This document shows positions 1-11,600 of a DNA stretch of 64,000 nucleotides, one piece after another (the stretch's first letter is position 1; every line of letters begins with the position of its first letter). The stretch spans positions 62,001 to 126,000 of the forward strand of contig NW_024104357.1 of NCBI RefSeq assembly GCF_003945595.2, in the 5' to 3' direction. Source of the DNA: Pipra filicauda (taxonomy: Eukaryota; Chordata; Aves; Passeriformes; Pipridae). The position numbers and the translations under genes were made by a program. The notes beneath the pieces were generated by a model. The model did no database searches and was not told where the DNA came from. It saw nothing but the letters and a program-made list of their open reading frames with translations.

Positions 1-79
1 GCTTTCCAGGCTGTTTTTTTGTACTCTGCCCCGCGATGGAGCGGCAGCAGTGGCAGGAAGACAGATGGGGCTCTCGGCG

Positions 80-480
80 GCGGTGATGGAGTCACAAGGA
101 GAAGTGAGTGAGAGCCGCCTGCTCGGCAGTCCCTGCCTACACCTTCAGACCATCTCAGTGGGACAACGGGCAGCCATCCGTCCGTCCATCCGTCCATCCG
201 TCCATCCATCCGTCCATCCCCACCTCCCTCCATCCCGTTTCGGGGCCGTTCCTGTTCTCCGCGGGGCGCGGGCTCCACCTGGCGGCGGCGGGCGGCACCT
301 GCAGCGCGGGCACCGGCCCCGCTTCCCGCCCGGAATTCGGCGTCGCTGGGAAGACAGAGCGGACCCTCCCGGGCTCTTCTGCGGCCGGAGGGGGGTGGGG
401 GGGGAAGGCCAAAGACCCTGTAATACCGTGTTTGTGGCCCAGCCCACCCAGCGCCGCGGCTGTGGTGCAGCTTCCCTGAG
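80..480. promoter_or_regulatory. CpG-island-like GC-rich block
   Basis: CpG dinucleotides are dense, especially at about 236-412 (runs such as ccgcggggcgcggg and ggcggcggcgggcgg), in sharp contrast to the CpG-poor, AT-rich sequence from 510 onward. Such density normally marks an unmethylated promoter in a vertebrate. A good donor-like site (gagaa|gtgagt, GT at 104-105) lies on the plus strand. No known first exon or coding sequence is recognisable, so it may be an orphan island or a promoter for a non-coding RNA. Confidence 0.5.
174..221. repeat. (CCGT/CCAT)n tetranucleotide microsatellite
   Basis: About twelve tandem 4-bp units mixing CCGT and CCAT, immediately left of the GC-rich core. It creates open frames full of alternating Pro/Ser/His or Asp/Gly/Trp in every reading frame, which should be ignored as proteins. 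Confidence 0.9.
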
Positions 481-3400
481 CGCTGGGGGGTCCAGCAGCC
501 ACCCACCCACCACCCTCTATAATTATACTATTCACAATAATATATAACAATAAATACAAATATAATGACAAGATTAAGTTATCAAGCTCTTTGATGGAGC
601 TTCTTGCCTTTCACACCTGTGCCAGCTGGGGACATCCTGGTGGCATACAACCATGTCACTGTCGGCTTTGGCAAACGGGATTTGGCTCCTGAGACAGATA
701 CCTGGACATCTGGGAGAGGCAGTACCACCTGCACTGCATTTATAAGATGCTTTGCCCGGTGGCTGAGCTGCTCTGCGGGTGCTGGGCTGTGCATCCAAGC
801 CAGAGCAGGGGGCTGGGACCAGCCCCTCAGCCTGAGGCAACTGGGCTCAGGCACAGGGATCAATTTGGTGTCGGGCATCAGCACCTCCTCTGGAGAATCA
901 GTGGGTGAACCCGTGGAGAACCAGCTGCCAGCCGAGGTGACAGGGGAAGCCAGTTGTGTGATGGTTATTCCTAGTGCCTGATGGACTTTGTCTCATCCAC
1001 AAAATGCCAGAATAAGAGCTGGCAGAAATGACTGTTACTGGCATTTATGTTCAATTCCTGCTCTGCAGAAATTAAGCTCTTCCAGCAGTTAAAGACAGTC
1101 AGCAGTACCCTCAACAGTGTAAACATTTTCAACCAGTAATTACCAATATCACTTCTCCATCTGAGCTGCTGAGGGACTGCTGCCATCTACCCTTCCACTT
1201 TTCCACTTAAAAACCCTAACCAAAACCAAAACAAACAAAAAAATCCAGCAAACCATTTTACATTGCTTCAGCAATCACAGATCTCCCTCTGAGACACACC
1301 AGACTGTATCAGTGCTTAAATAATTTCAGTAAAGATAGTGTGAAAGGTACTGGTTCAGGCTACTCACATAAAATGGTGGTGTCCAATTCCACAGGCTAAA
1401 GGACCTACAAATACATGTCAGGTCCTCAGCTGAAGTCTTTTGCTATGAATAACTCTTGGCTTTCAAGGTGAGAAGAGCTGGAATGTGAACTGGGAGCTCA
1501 TATTTAATTCTCAGCCATTTCCTGGGGCTCCTATTGCTGATCTCAGAGATCTCCCCAGCACCACAACCTGGACGAATAAATGAGCTGCTCCACAGAGAGT
1601 GGAGTGAGTATTTGTGATTTTGGATGAGTGGACCTGTGGCTTAGTTCCTAATTATCAGCGGAAAGACAGGTGACTGCTCTAGGGGCTTGTGTGAACCTCT
1701 GGTACATGAATTAAGCCAGTCACAAGCCTTTCCCTTCCACTCCTCACTCACCTGAGGGAACAAACATGTCACCACAGTGCCCTGTTGCCAGGCTGGGAGA
1801 GCAGAGGGAAGATGCAGGATATGCCCAGGAGCAGTCTGCTCCCCATATTGGCACGAGCTGGCGTGCAGTTGGGAAGCTATCAGCTGGCTTTTGCAGATGT
1901 CTTGTACAAATATTTACATTTCTCTGCAGACCTTATTTGGTTTTATCTGTGTACTTAAGCTTTTCTGTTGCAGCCAGCTGGGAGGGAAGAGGGTGATCCC
2001 AGACCACACAGTGAGGTGCCTTTAATGCTCCAAGCCCACAGCCCTAAGGAGGATTGTGAGCAGTGTGGAGCTGGGGTATTCAGCATCACCGGGGACTAAA
2101 GCAAGAGTGAAGCCAACAGGATTCAACACTATGTAAAGGTCAAGCTGTACACCTGAACGGTGTCTTACCTCAGAATTGCTTTTTGGGGAGTATTAGCCCA
2201 CTCTCACTGCCTCCTGGGGATGTACTCAATAACCAGTGCTGTTCCCTTTTAACAGGTAGGTGCGATGGGGACAGAAGGACTCACCCAAATGCTATTCCAC
2301 ATGTCCCACCAGCAAACTCCAAAACAGCAGTCACACCCAGGAATTCCCATGCCCTAAATCTGTCTTTTATTCTATCTGCTTTCCACCAGGAAAGCTGACT
2401 TAAAGGTTGAAATCTCACCAAAGGTGAGTGAGAGGTTGTTTTCCTAGTACAGGAAAGTTCTCATCTGACATGAAATGAAAGCTTTCCATAGAGTTGAATT
2501 TCAGAGGAAATTCTAACATCTCAAAATTTATTCTAAATCACTGTTAGGAGAAAAGCAAGCTCTTCTGTGAGATAAAGTCACAAAACTCTTCTGATTCTAT
2601 GATGCTGAGCCATTTCATTTTGATAATGTCAAAATATCCTAAAATATTGTTTTATGTAAAATAGTAAACAGAATAACCATTTTAATAAGGCAAAATGCCT
2701 TACATCAGCAAGTCAGAACAATTTTTTTGAACTTCCTCCTTTAAAAATTGTCAAATTACCAGAAACCTGTGTTTCAACACTAATAATATTGCCTTTCCTA
2801 CAAGGTAACTCTTCCAGACTGTTTTAGACTAGCTCTTCACATAAACAGCCAGACTGACTTCAGTCCCAGCAATATCCATTGCTTTGTTGGTGCATGATTC
2901 TCATCCTACTCTTCTGGAGCTCCTGGGAGGTGAGGCCTGTGGTAAAGAGCTGACCACGACTATGGTGTGTGTACAGCCCCAAGCTGTACCCTTGGGGCTG
3001 CTTTTGCTTTGTCTTCTGCTGGTCCCCAGGAATGAGCAGGTAAAACTAAAGAAACTGGCAGCCAGGTGACAGCTCAAAGGAAAATTTTGGCCATGAGAAG
3101 TTAAGAGCCTGGAAAATAATCTTTATCATCTGCGTGGAATCACCAAGTGCACGCATGGCTGAGACCAGTCACAACTTCTGAAGCTGTACCAAACTACTCA
3201 GACTCTGCTAATTTGTAATTAGGAGTGGGTGATTTCTTGCCCATTGAGAGCCTTTTAAATCAAGATGAAAAACTGGGCCTGTCAGAAGGTATGTGGTAGC
3301 ATTTCCATTCCTTTCTATGCTTACTGCTACAGAAGAAACTTCAGACTGTGGTATTCCAGGTCTCACCTTCCTTTCACATGTCATTTTCAAGTATTTCAGC

Positions 3401-4680
3401 TTCCATGAAAGGGATGAGAATCTAGGTTTTAATGCTGCAAGCCATGGCCCAAAATATTCCCCCCACGTCTTTTCCTCACAAGGACACAAAAAACCTCTCC
3501 CTGTCTACTACAGTTTAAGAACTGCATAAAACTTCAAATATTGATTACAGCTCCCAAAAGCAGTGAGGCCAACCAGCTGCAGTGCAGTGGAGGCTCAGAA
3601 AAATGAGAGAAAATTTTAATTTCCACAAAACCAGTCTGCAGGCAGCCTGGCTCCCTGCACACATCACTCGAGTGCCACTGGAGACCATTTTGACAAGGGC
3701 AGGATCCTCTCTCTGACACTTTGTTTTCCATCTCCCCTGGTTGTGGGTTCCCCAGGGTGCCAACCATTGCATGCATCACCTCCCCTGTGTGAGCACACTG
3801 CTGCAGTATTAAAAGGATCCTGCATCTATCTTAAAAAAGGATGGCAAAGGAGAGATCCACAAGACATGCAGTTAATACATTTATATCAGGTAACTTTTCC
3901 CATCAGCTGGTCTGGGCAACGTAAAGTGGTCATAGGAAGGACCACAAAGTTCAAGGCACATTTTCCCCATTGCCCAGTCTGTCCTAGGAGGAGCAGTGTG
4001 GCCTTTTCCCACTTCAACACCGTGTTCTACCTTTCAGGATATTTCTTCCTGACCCCATCAAGTACTGCCCCGAAACATGAAAATAGATAAATTTAGAGAT
4101 TACAGTTTTAATTCAAACCATAATTTCTGTTTTAAAAACTGTCTCCTCTGTAAGTTTCTTGACTGTTTGCATACTAAATAGCCTGCCTTGTTTTCACTTT
4201 GCCACCTCTTTGTATGATATTATTTTTACAGCTGACAAGCACCGCTAGACTGTGGGAACACTGCAGTGTCAAAAGCAGATTGAATTTGCTGATTGCAGGA
4301 GTTCTTTGTGCTGCTCACACAAAATTTCTTTCCCCTATAATACATCTGTTGTTTGTATATTCGATAAAGTTAATATCTGTGAAATCAGTCATTTCCCTTA
4401 GCTCTAAATTATACTGCAACAGACAGAAGATTGACTTCATTGTATAGACAAGAGAGAACTCTCAACACTTATTATTTGTGGGGACTTGGAGAGATTACAA
4501 AAGCACACAGAATGGCTTTATCTGGGGAATCTATTTCTATAAAAGCTGATGAGGTGTTCTATGCACATTAACAGTGGGAATAGCTGGTTTTTAACAAACT
4601 TCTACCTTCCTAATATTTTGGGGAGAAAGAATTAAAGAAATAGTATAAATCAGTATATCATTCCCTTCCTCTCTTCATGC
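481..4680. other. Intergenic, no gene seen
   Basis: AT-leaning non-coding sequence. Open frames are short and show no family resemblance, paired splice structure or composition bias. No interspersed repeat is recognisable by eye. Confidence 0.7.
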
Positions 4681-4689
4681 CAGCATTCT

Positions 4690-4840
4690 GTTTAACACTG
4701 ATCTCATGTGCAATATTTATGTCTACATAAATAATTCAGGAACCAATTAATCCAATTCTTTTATAATTACCTCCTATAATGGCATACAGCCCAAATCCCA
4801 GCAGCTTAATTGCTACTTAATGGAGATATTTATGACACCA
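4690..4840. promoter_or_regulatory. Candidate conserved non-coding element, homeodomain sites
   Basis: A compact stretch with several TAAT/ATTA cores: CCAATTAATCC, TATAATTACC, CTTAATTGC and ACTTAATGG. It resembles vertebrate developmental enhancers in composition. Conservation was not tested. Confidence 0.25.
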
Positions 4841-7800
4841 ACACTACTAAAGAGTACAGGCACCCTCACTTATTTGAATTAGGGATGGGGCTTAAGCTAC
4901 TGAACTCCTGATTTGGATTTCAAACACCTCTAAGTTCTGGCATTTGAAGACAGATGGGCTTTCACTTCAGAGCAAGAGCCTTCCACTCTTCTATTTCACA
5001 TGGGGCCATGTATCAGGGCACAAGAGCCCTCATTAACTGCAAGATGACAACACTCCACTGCCTTTTCCCTGATGCCTTGACTCTCACAGAAGGGCTGCGT
5101 TGGATTTTGTCTCCATACGCTGGATATGACCACATTTGCCCAGGTTGGTTTAACACATCATAGGCATAATCAGAGCACAGATCACCCTGAGCTCAATCCA
5201 TAAGCCTTGCTCAGTACATGGAAGCAGCCTGAATGTTAAGAGCACCTCAGATGGGGAACACTGGGATGTGCTATGAATCCTGCCTCGAACCAACCTCAGC
5301 ACCAAAGCGGACACTTAACTGAAGGACGTCACTCAAGTGAGAGCAGAAATGTGTAGATCTGGGAATGCCAGAATCAGGTGAAGATTTCTTGTGCCTTGAT
5401 TTAGAAATGAAGGAAGGTTACCTCTCCCTGCTTCAGTTTAGCAGGCCTGGGATTTTCCCATTATCCTTTCAGAGGAAAAAAGTGAGAGAAACCTTGAAAA
5501 AGGAATGAGTGTTTAGTGGCCTGTCTAATTTGGTATTCACACTCTCAAACACGATTTCAAGTGAGTAGGATATTTTCTGAGCAGTTTGACATGCACTGCC
5601 TGCTCTATAAGCATCTTGTGAGGTTGTCTCGCACATCACTTAAAATAAACCTCCTTGAAAATACGAGAGCATTCTTTGGAGCCCATATAACTAAATATAT
5701 GGTGTCTTTCCCTTTGTGTAGATTGAACATCTGTCAGGCTGTGCATGTGCCCTGGTGTAGATCAACATCTGGAGTGGGGCATGGGGAAAAGACTGGAGTG
5801 GGACCCCTACCTTTCCTGTCAGGGATGTTTTAAGCAACATATTACAAGATCAGCCTGGAAAAGGCACCAGTATTGGGGTAGTCAGAGGCAAACGTGGTGT
5901 TTTTGAGTAAGGCTTTGTCTGCATTTGGCTGCATCAACCTGGTTTACTTCAGCCTCAGAAAAACTAAAGTTTAGGCAGCATGACAGCTAGAGGGACTTCT
6001 GCATTTTGGATTCAAGGGACTGCACGTAGCTCAACTTGAATGTATTCTTGATTAAGTCAAGGGAAAGTAAACAGTTCTTAAATGAAAAATGAAAGCATAC
6101 TCACAGAAATCACTCCTTCCATCAGTGCAATTTTCCCTTTGTGAAGAAGTTCTAAAATGTTAATGGCTTTCAACTTGCAGAAACACAATGCTCTGAAACT
6201 TGTAAAGTGAACAGTGTGGTAAAGTACTTGATAATTAGAAAAAAATGTGCATTTAAAAGCTTAAGAACACAGCTTCTAACTGAGAGTCACTTAGTTTTTA
6301 CGATTGCTTCTGTCTTTACCAGCAGCTAAAGACATCCTCTGAAGTCTTAAACTAGTCCTAATCAAATGTTTCAGTTGGTGTGTTTTCATGAGACCCGGCA
6401 AATTTATTCCCTTATGCTGCTATTAATGGTGGATATTTTTGCATTAGCAGGCAAAGCAGCGGCTCCTACAAACAACATTTCACTAAGGAAAGTTTCGAAA
6501 TTACACCAAGATTTTGGGAATTGGGATTCCTGGGTTTCTTCTGAGCTGTGGAACAGACATAATGTGCTGTCCCCAAAGTGAATCACTTTGATTCCCTTAT
6601 CCACTCAATGCAGAGTAATGTTGCCAAGAAATTATCGTGAACATATTCAATAAAAGGGTGACTTTTTTTTTGGTATTTAATCCTTTAACCTGCACATTCA
6701 CTGCAGGCCATTTTACTGCTCGTAAGGTTCTTAGAGATTCTCAGAGTAGGTTTATTGGTGTTTATGGGTGATTGAATGAATTAATCCCTTTCTCTCTGAT
6801 CCGAGTCACAAAGTTGAGAAGCTGATTTTGAACAAACAACACTGGATAAGAGGTAGAACAGAGAAGTTCAAGGAAATTAAAGAGAAATTGAGTTGTTATT
6901 AAAAGTGTTTTCAAATAAGCCCTATTTATTTGGGGAGAGGATTAAATTTTTCTGGAAGTATCCAATTTTTTAGAAAGAAAATGAAACCACTACCACTCCG
7001 AGAGCCAAAGACTGAAAACTTCTCCATTTCTAATAAAATCTTTGAGCTTTGTTTTTTCAATTAAAAGAAGAAAAAAAGAAGAACATCTGACCTCCATGCT
7101 CCTGGAACCTTCACTTCCAGGACCTGATGAACAGACAGGGCAGACAAGCAGTAGAGCCACCTGAAGAACATCCTGCAGCAGTGAGCAGAGGTGTAAGAGG
7201 GGCACGGCTCCAGCTGTCCTGCAGAAATCCCCAAGGGAAGCTCTGAGGGAGCATCAGGCTTCCTCTCCCATACCTGCAGAGAGCCAGGCAGGTAACTCTA
7301 GCCAGATGTTGTTCCAATCTCAGCCTCTGGTTCTCCCCCTACTTCTAATAAACTTGTCCCCAAGGACAAGGATATGAACAAGCCCCCTGGAGAATTCCAT
7401 GGTTTTTTAGCATTATAGGCTTTGCTTGTTACTCTCATGACAACTTCACCACCAGTGGTACTGTGCCAGGACTGAGTTGGACCAGTACAGTCTTGGGGGG
7501 CCAGTGCTGATCTCCACTGTCCTCCCTTGCCCTAGGGACCAAATACTCACTATGAAAATTCAAAATAGGGGAACAAAACTGAGCCTTGTCAAAGCCTCTC
7601 ATGAGAAATGGGAAGAATCCCATGCCAGGACGGCCTCTATCCTAGCATAGCTCTGTACTGGTGCCCTCACTGGTCTGCCACATGCCAGGTGGGTAGCCCA
7701 ACCTCTGACTGGTGCATGTGCCAGCATAGCCTTGAATTCAAGGGTTGGGTTGCAATTTCCCACTGAAACAGCTCTATCTGGCTGAAAGGTTCAACAAAAG

Positions 7801-8399
7801 GCTTTGCAGAGAAAGATATTTTATCCAAAAGAATGTCTTGAGTTTAGTAACTCCCCTGACTTCGGTGGAAGAAGTCTCCTCTCTGAGCTGATGGTGATTT
7901 ATCTGCTCTATTAAGTCTGATGACAAAGCGCCGGTGCTTTCAATGGGACCAGAAATTAGACTGTCTGTGAAAAGGCAGCGGATGGAGGTTTCACCTCAGT
8001 TGCTCTGATTTAAATGCAGAGAAGCTCTTGTGACTCCTTTTGTGCTATTTCAGCTCTGAAGGAACGGAATGGAGAGCAGAGCTGTGCCATAATTGCCTAG
8101 GCTGAAACCAGCAAATAGTTCAAGCAAAAATGTTTTATCAAAGAATTCCCAAGTATATTTGAGAAATTACTTATTCATTTCTCAAAAGTAACAAAAATTC
8201 TTTTCATTTAATGAAAACAAAACCAGCAAAAAACACCAAACCAAACCAAAAACCCCAACCATACAAAATCCTTTGCCACTTCTCATTTATATTAAGAATA
8301 TGCTTACCTGTAAGTGTGTATCTTTTATTTCCACATTTCTGTCAAGGTACAATTCAGCCAACAATAAATACCAACGTCTTATTCCCTGTATTTAACAAA
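4841..8399. other. Intergenic, no gene seen
   Basis: No gene or repeat family recognised. The part around 7850-8110 mixes AT-rich cores with isolated CpGs (for example aaagcgccggtgcttt) and may belong to the same regulatory neighbourhood as the element at 8400-8640. Confidence 0.65.
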
Positions 8400-8640
8400 T
8401 AAAATTCTGCGGTAATTTCACAATCAACAATGCCTGGTGTTAAGGATTCCATTATTAAATCTGATTGAATATGATTAAGTATGGCTCATGCTTTCCAAAA
8501 TGGGTTGCATGATGGATTTAAATGAACTCATTAGTGGTTAATGCAGCAAAGCGCTTTCTAAATGCTAATGTTTGGCTGCCTTTGGCTCGTTAATTAATTT
8601 GAAGATTGTGTAATTATCGGAGCTTTCGATTAGCATACGT
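8400..8640. promoter_or_regulatory. Candidate enhancer: clustered homeodomain and POU-type sites
   Basis: About 240 bp hold TTAATTAATT (8590-8599), GTAATTATCGG (8610-8620), ATTAGTGGTTAATG (8530-8543), and the 8-mer ATGCTAAT at 8572-8579 with its exact inverted copy ATTAGCAT at 8629-8636. No decay pattern typical of a repeat is seen. The density and order of sites resemble deeply conserved developmental enhancers in gene-poor flanks. This is a sequence-based guess. Confidence 0.4.
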
Positions 8641-11600
8641 CTACTTCTTTTTATTCCCAAACGACAGTTGTTTGCGTGTAACTAATGGAAATTCAATTAT
8701 ATTTATAATAAAAATAGGACATCAAACTGCCCAAACAAGCACACTCTGCAGGGGAACAGCACCTTTTCCTTTAATGTCTCTTTTATTACTGTTATTTTTG
8801 AAAAGAACATGGGCTCAGCAGCTTTCTCTCAACAGAGAGAAGGGAGAGCAAAGTACATGGCTGTGCCAGATAATTACATACTCCTGAAGAGCTGTGCAAG
8901 AAGTGTGAGGTCTGAATAGGGCTTGAAAAGAAACAGGAGCAGAGGCTGGCTTGTTTCCTCTCTCTCTTCCCTCCCCCTCATATTTCTTTTTAATTTATTT
9001 ATTTTGTACTTTGATTTTAGAGGCCAACAACCATGAAAATGGGGCCCAAACACCACAGACAGAACAGAAGAGCTGGTGTGTATGGAAGAACACGGCACAG
9101 ACCCAGTTCCTGGTGGATGTGCACAGCCAGGGAGCCACAGGCTTTACTGCTGGCTGGGAAAGCAACACCTGTTAAACACACTCTGCTGGTATTTAGGGCA
9201 GAGAATGTACTGGCAGCTCTGCTTTAAATAACACCACAGCATGGAAATAAAGCAGAAATAGTCTCTTAAGCAGATATTAGGCACAATGGTGGGGCCACAA
9301 ATTCAACAGAAACTGAGAACTGAACAAAACAAAAGGCCAGTCTGTAAGAGAGGGGTGGGTGATGAGATAAGAGTTGTGGACTCGGGAGAGATGCCATAGG
9401 GATAACTCATCCCCAAGTCTCCTGCAGCTGTAAGGCTCTTGGATGGAAGGAGAAAAAAGAGGCTTATCTCCTGCACACATTTTAAATCACAATGACTAAA
9501 AAATCAAGTCTCTGGATCATTTCTCCCATGCTATTTAAAGGCACATCTGATTTCTCTAATAAGTCCCACAGTTGTCTACTCAGCACACACTGAATTCACA
9601 TCAGTCCTTATCACTTCTAACAGAAAATTTGTTTATCATCAATAGATTTTGTTTCCACTAAATATGGGATTCTCTGCTGTAGTTATCCAGGGCCATGCAC
9701 AGTTGGAGTGGCAGCACAAGTGTAAAAGCCAGGAAAACAAACCTCGGGATTCATTATCATGCAAAACCCTGCCTGAAAGGAGCCCTTCTCTGCCAGCAGC
9801 TGTAAAGGCAGCAAGGCATTAACATATGGAATAATTAAACCCAATAAGTAACTACTATGTTTTCTAGTGAAACAAAACTTAATTTTCTCAAACAATCAAC
9901 TTGTATCTCAAAAACATCCAATATGCATCACTTAGATAAATCCCCCAATGACTGGGTTTAATTTGCCATTAACCATGGATGTTAGTTCTATGCACTTTTA
10001 TGTGGATATTTATTGTTTAAAATGAGCATCTAGGCAGAATAGATAGCATGTCATACCCTTCAAAACCTCAACACTCCCCCACATCTTCATTCAAGGGAAA
10101 AAGGCAAGGAAGGATTATGAAGTACAACCTGTTGGCTGGGATGAACCACTGCTGCTTCCCAAAACAGCACCCCTCATGGCTGGAGAGCCATGAGATAGTG
10201 TCAGAGATGAGCTGCTGCACTGAAATGTCATCTCTTAAGGCAGCTGGAAAACTGAATCACTGACTCAGCAGCTGACTGAAACCAGCAGAAAGAGGGACAG
10301 AATCAGGCCAGTGAAGAGTAACTGGTGAAGGATGGAAGGACAGGAACAAGCAGGAAAATCAACAGAGCTTTTGCCACAGCCTCTGGAGGGGAAGGCAGGG
10401 AGTGAGGCTGATAAAAAAGAGATGCAACAAAACCTGAAACATGCACTTCAACAATGGCATTTGCTCTAGGAAAAGCTGCAGTACAGTTTAGCAGGACAGC
10501 ACCAAAAAACTACCAAAGCAGTGGATTTTCATGCAAAATTGCAACTGCTGCCTGAGGTCACACTGAATATCAATAATTAATATTTAAGGCCAAAGTCACA
10601 GAGATAGGGTTTTACCTTTTTTTGTATTAAAGTTGTAGCAAAGTTCCCACAGATTTGGCTGCTTAATTTCATGGAGCCAGCAGTCAGCCATCCTAGAAAT
10701 ATCTACAATACCAAGCGGGAAAACACCTTCCACCCTCCTGGGGAATGACATTTATGGGTGAGAAAGGTAAAATGTGGCATTGCTCAGACACCCCTCCCAG
10801 CTGCTGGTTAGGAGACTGCCTCTGATATTAATCATACTTTAAATCCTGCATTTAATGCTAATGGCTGTGGACCATGGCACAGGGAGACAGAACAGTGGGA
10901 AGAGGCAGCCCTCCTGCAAGACAAACTAATGCAAGGAAATGAGAGGAAGATCTGTAAGTGCACAGTAGCTGACTCCAACCTGTGCCTGTGGAAGTTTCCC
11001 TGTCGTTCTGCAAGGCTGACAGCCTGGTACTCTTCCTGAAATCCTAACTTTTCTCTCCTTCTTCCTGTACCACACCCCCCCCCCCAGACACACATGTGCC
11101 TGCTGCAACAGCAGACTTGACTTTGGAAGAGCACTCCATCCCCCCTTCAGCTGGAAGGACTGTAGTCCCGATGCATCAGCTCTTCTATCTGCCTTTTCAT
11201 CTCCTTTTGTCCTGCACTTGAGGCATGCTCCAACATCTTCCCTTCTGCAGATAGGGAAGGCCTGCACACTATCATTTACTCAGCAGACTATGAATCTGAC
11301 AGGCTAATCTTAACTTCTAAACAGCTGTGTTTATTTACTAAAGCAGTAAATTGTTTCCTCTAAAGCACAGAGGGGTTGGTTTGAACAAGCTTACATCGCT
11401 GCAATTTGGTGAGATTTGGTACTTGCACATGCCTTCTCTTGAAACTACACATTTTTCTATCACTGAAGTATCTGAATTATAGGCAATCTCAGGATCCAAT
11501 CTTTGTTTTAATGACTCCTCCGGCTGCTGCTTTGTATAGAGGACAAGGCAGGCTGGAAGTACAGCAAATTGGCTTACAGGAAATGGGAAATAATAACACC

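Noticed and set aside
50..571. Overlapping open frames of 120-165 codons on both strands at the left edge.
   Set aside because: They arise from the CCGT/CCAT microsatellite and GC-rich island, which suppress stop codons in all frames. No domain or splice logic supports a protein.
1208..1245. ccctaacc followed by A/C-rich sequence resembling a telomeric repeat.
   Set aside because: Only one unit is present, and the rest is simple A-rich sequence.
2580..2600. A single gattctatga resembling the CR1 terminal repeat.
   Set aside because: One copy only, with none of the diagnostic CR1 sequence next to it; chance is likely.
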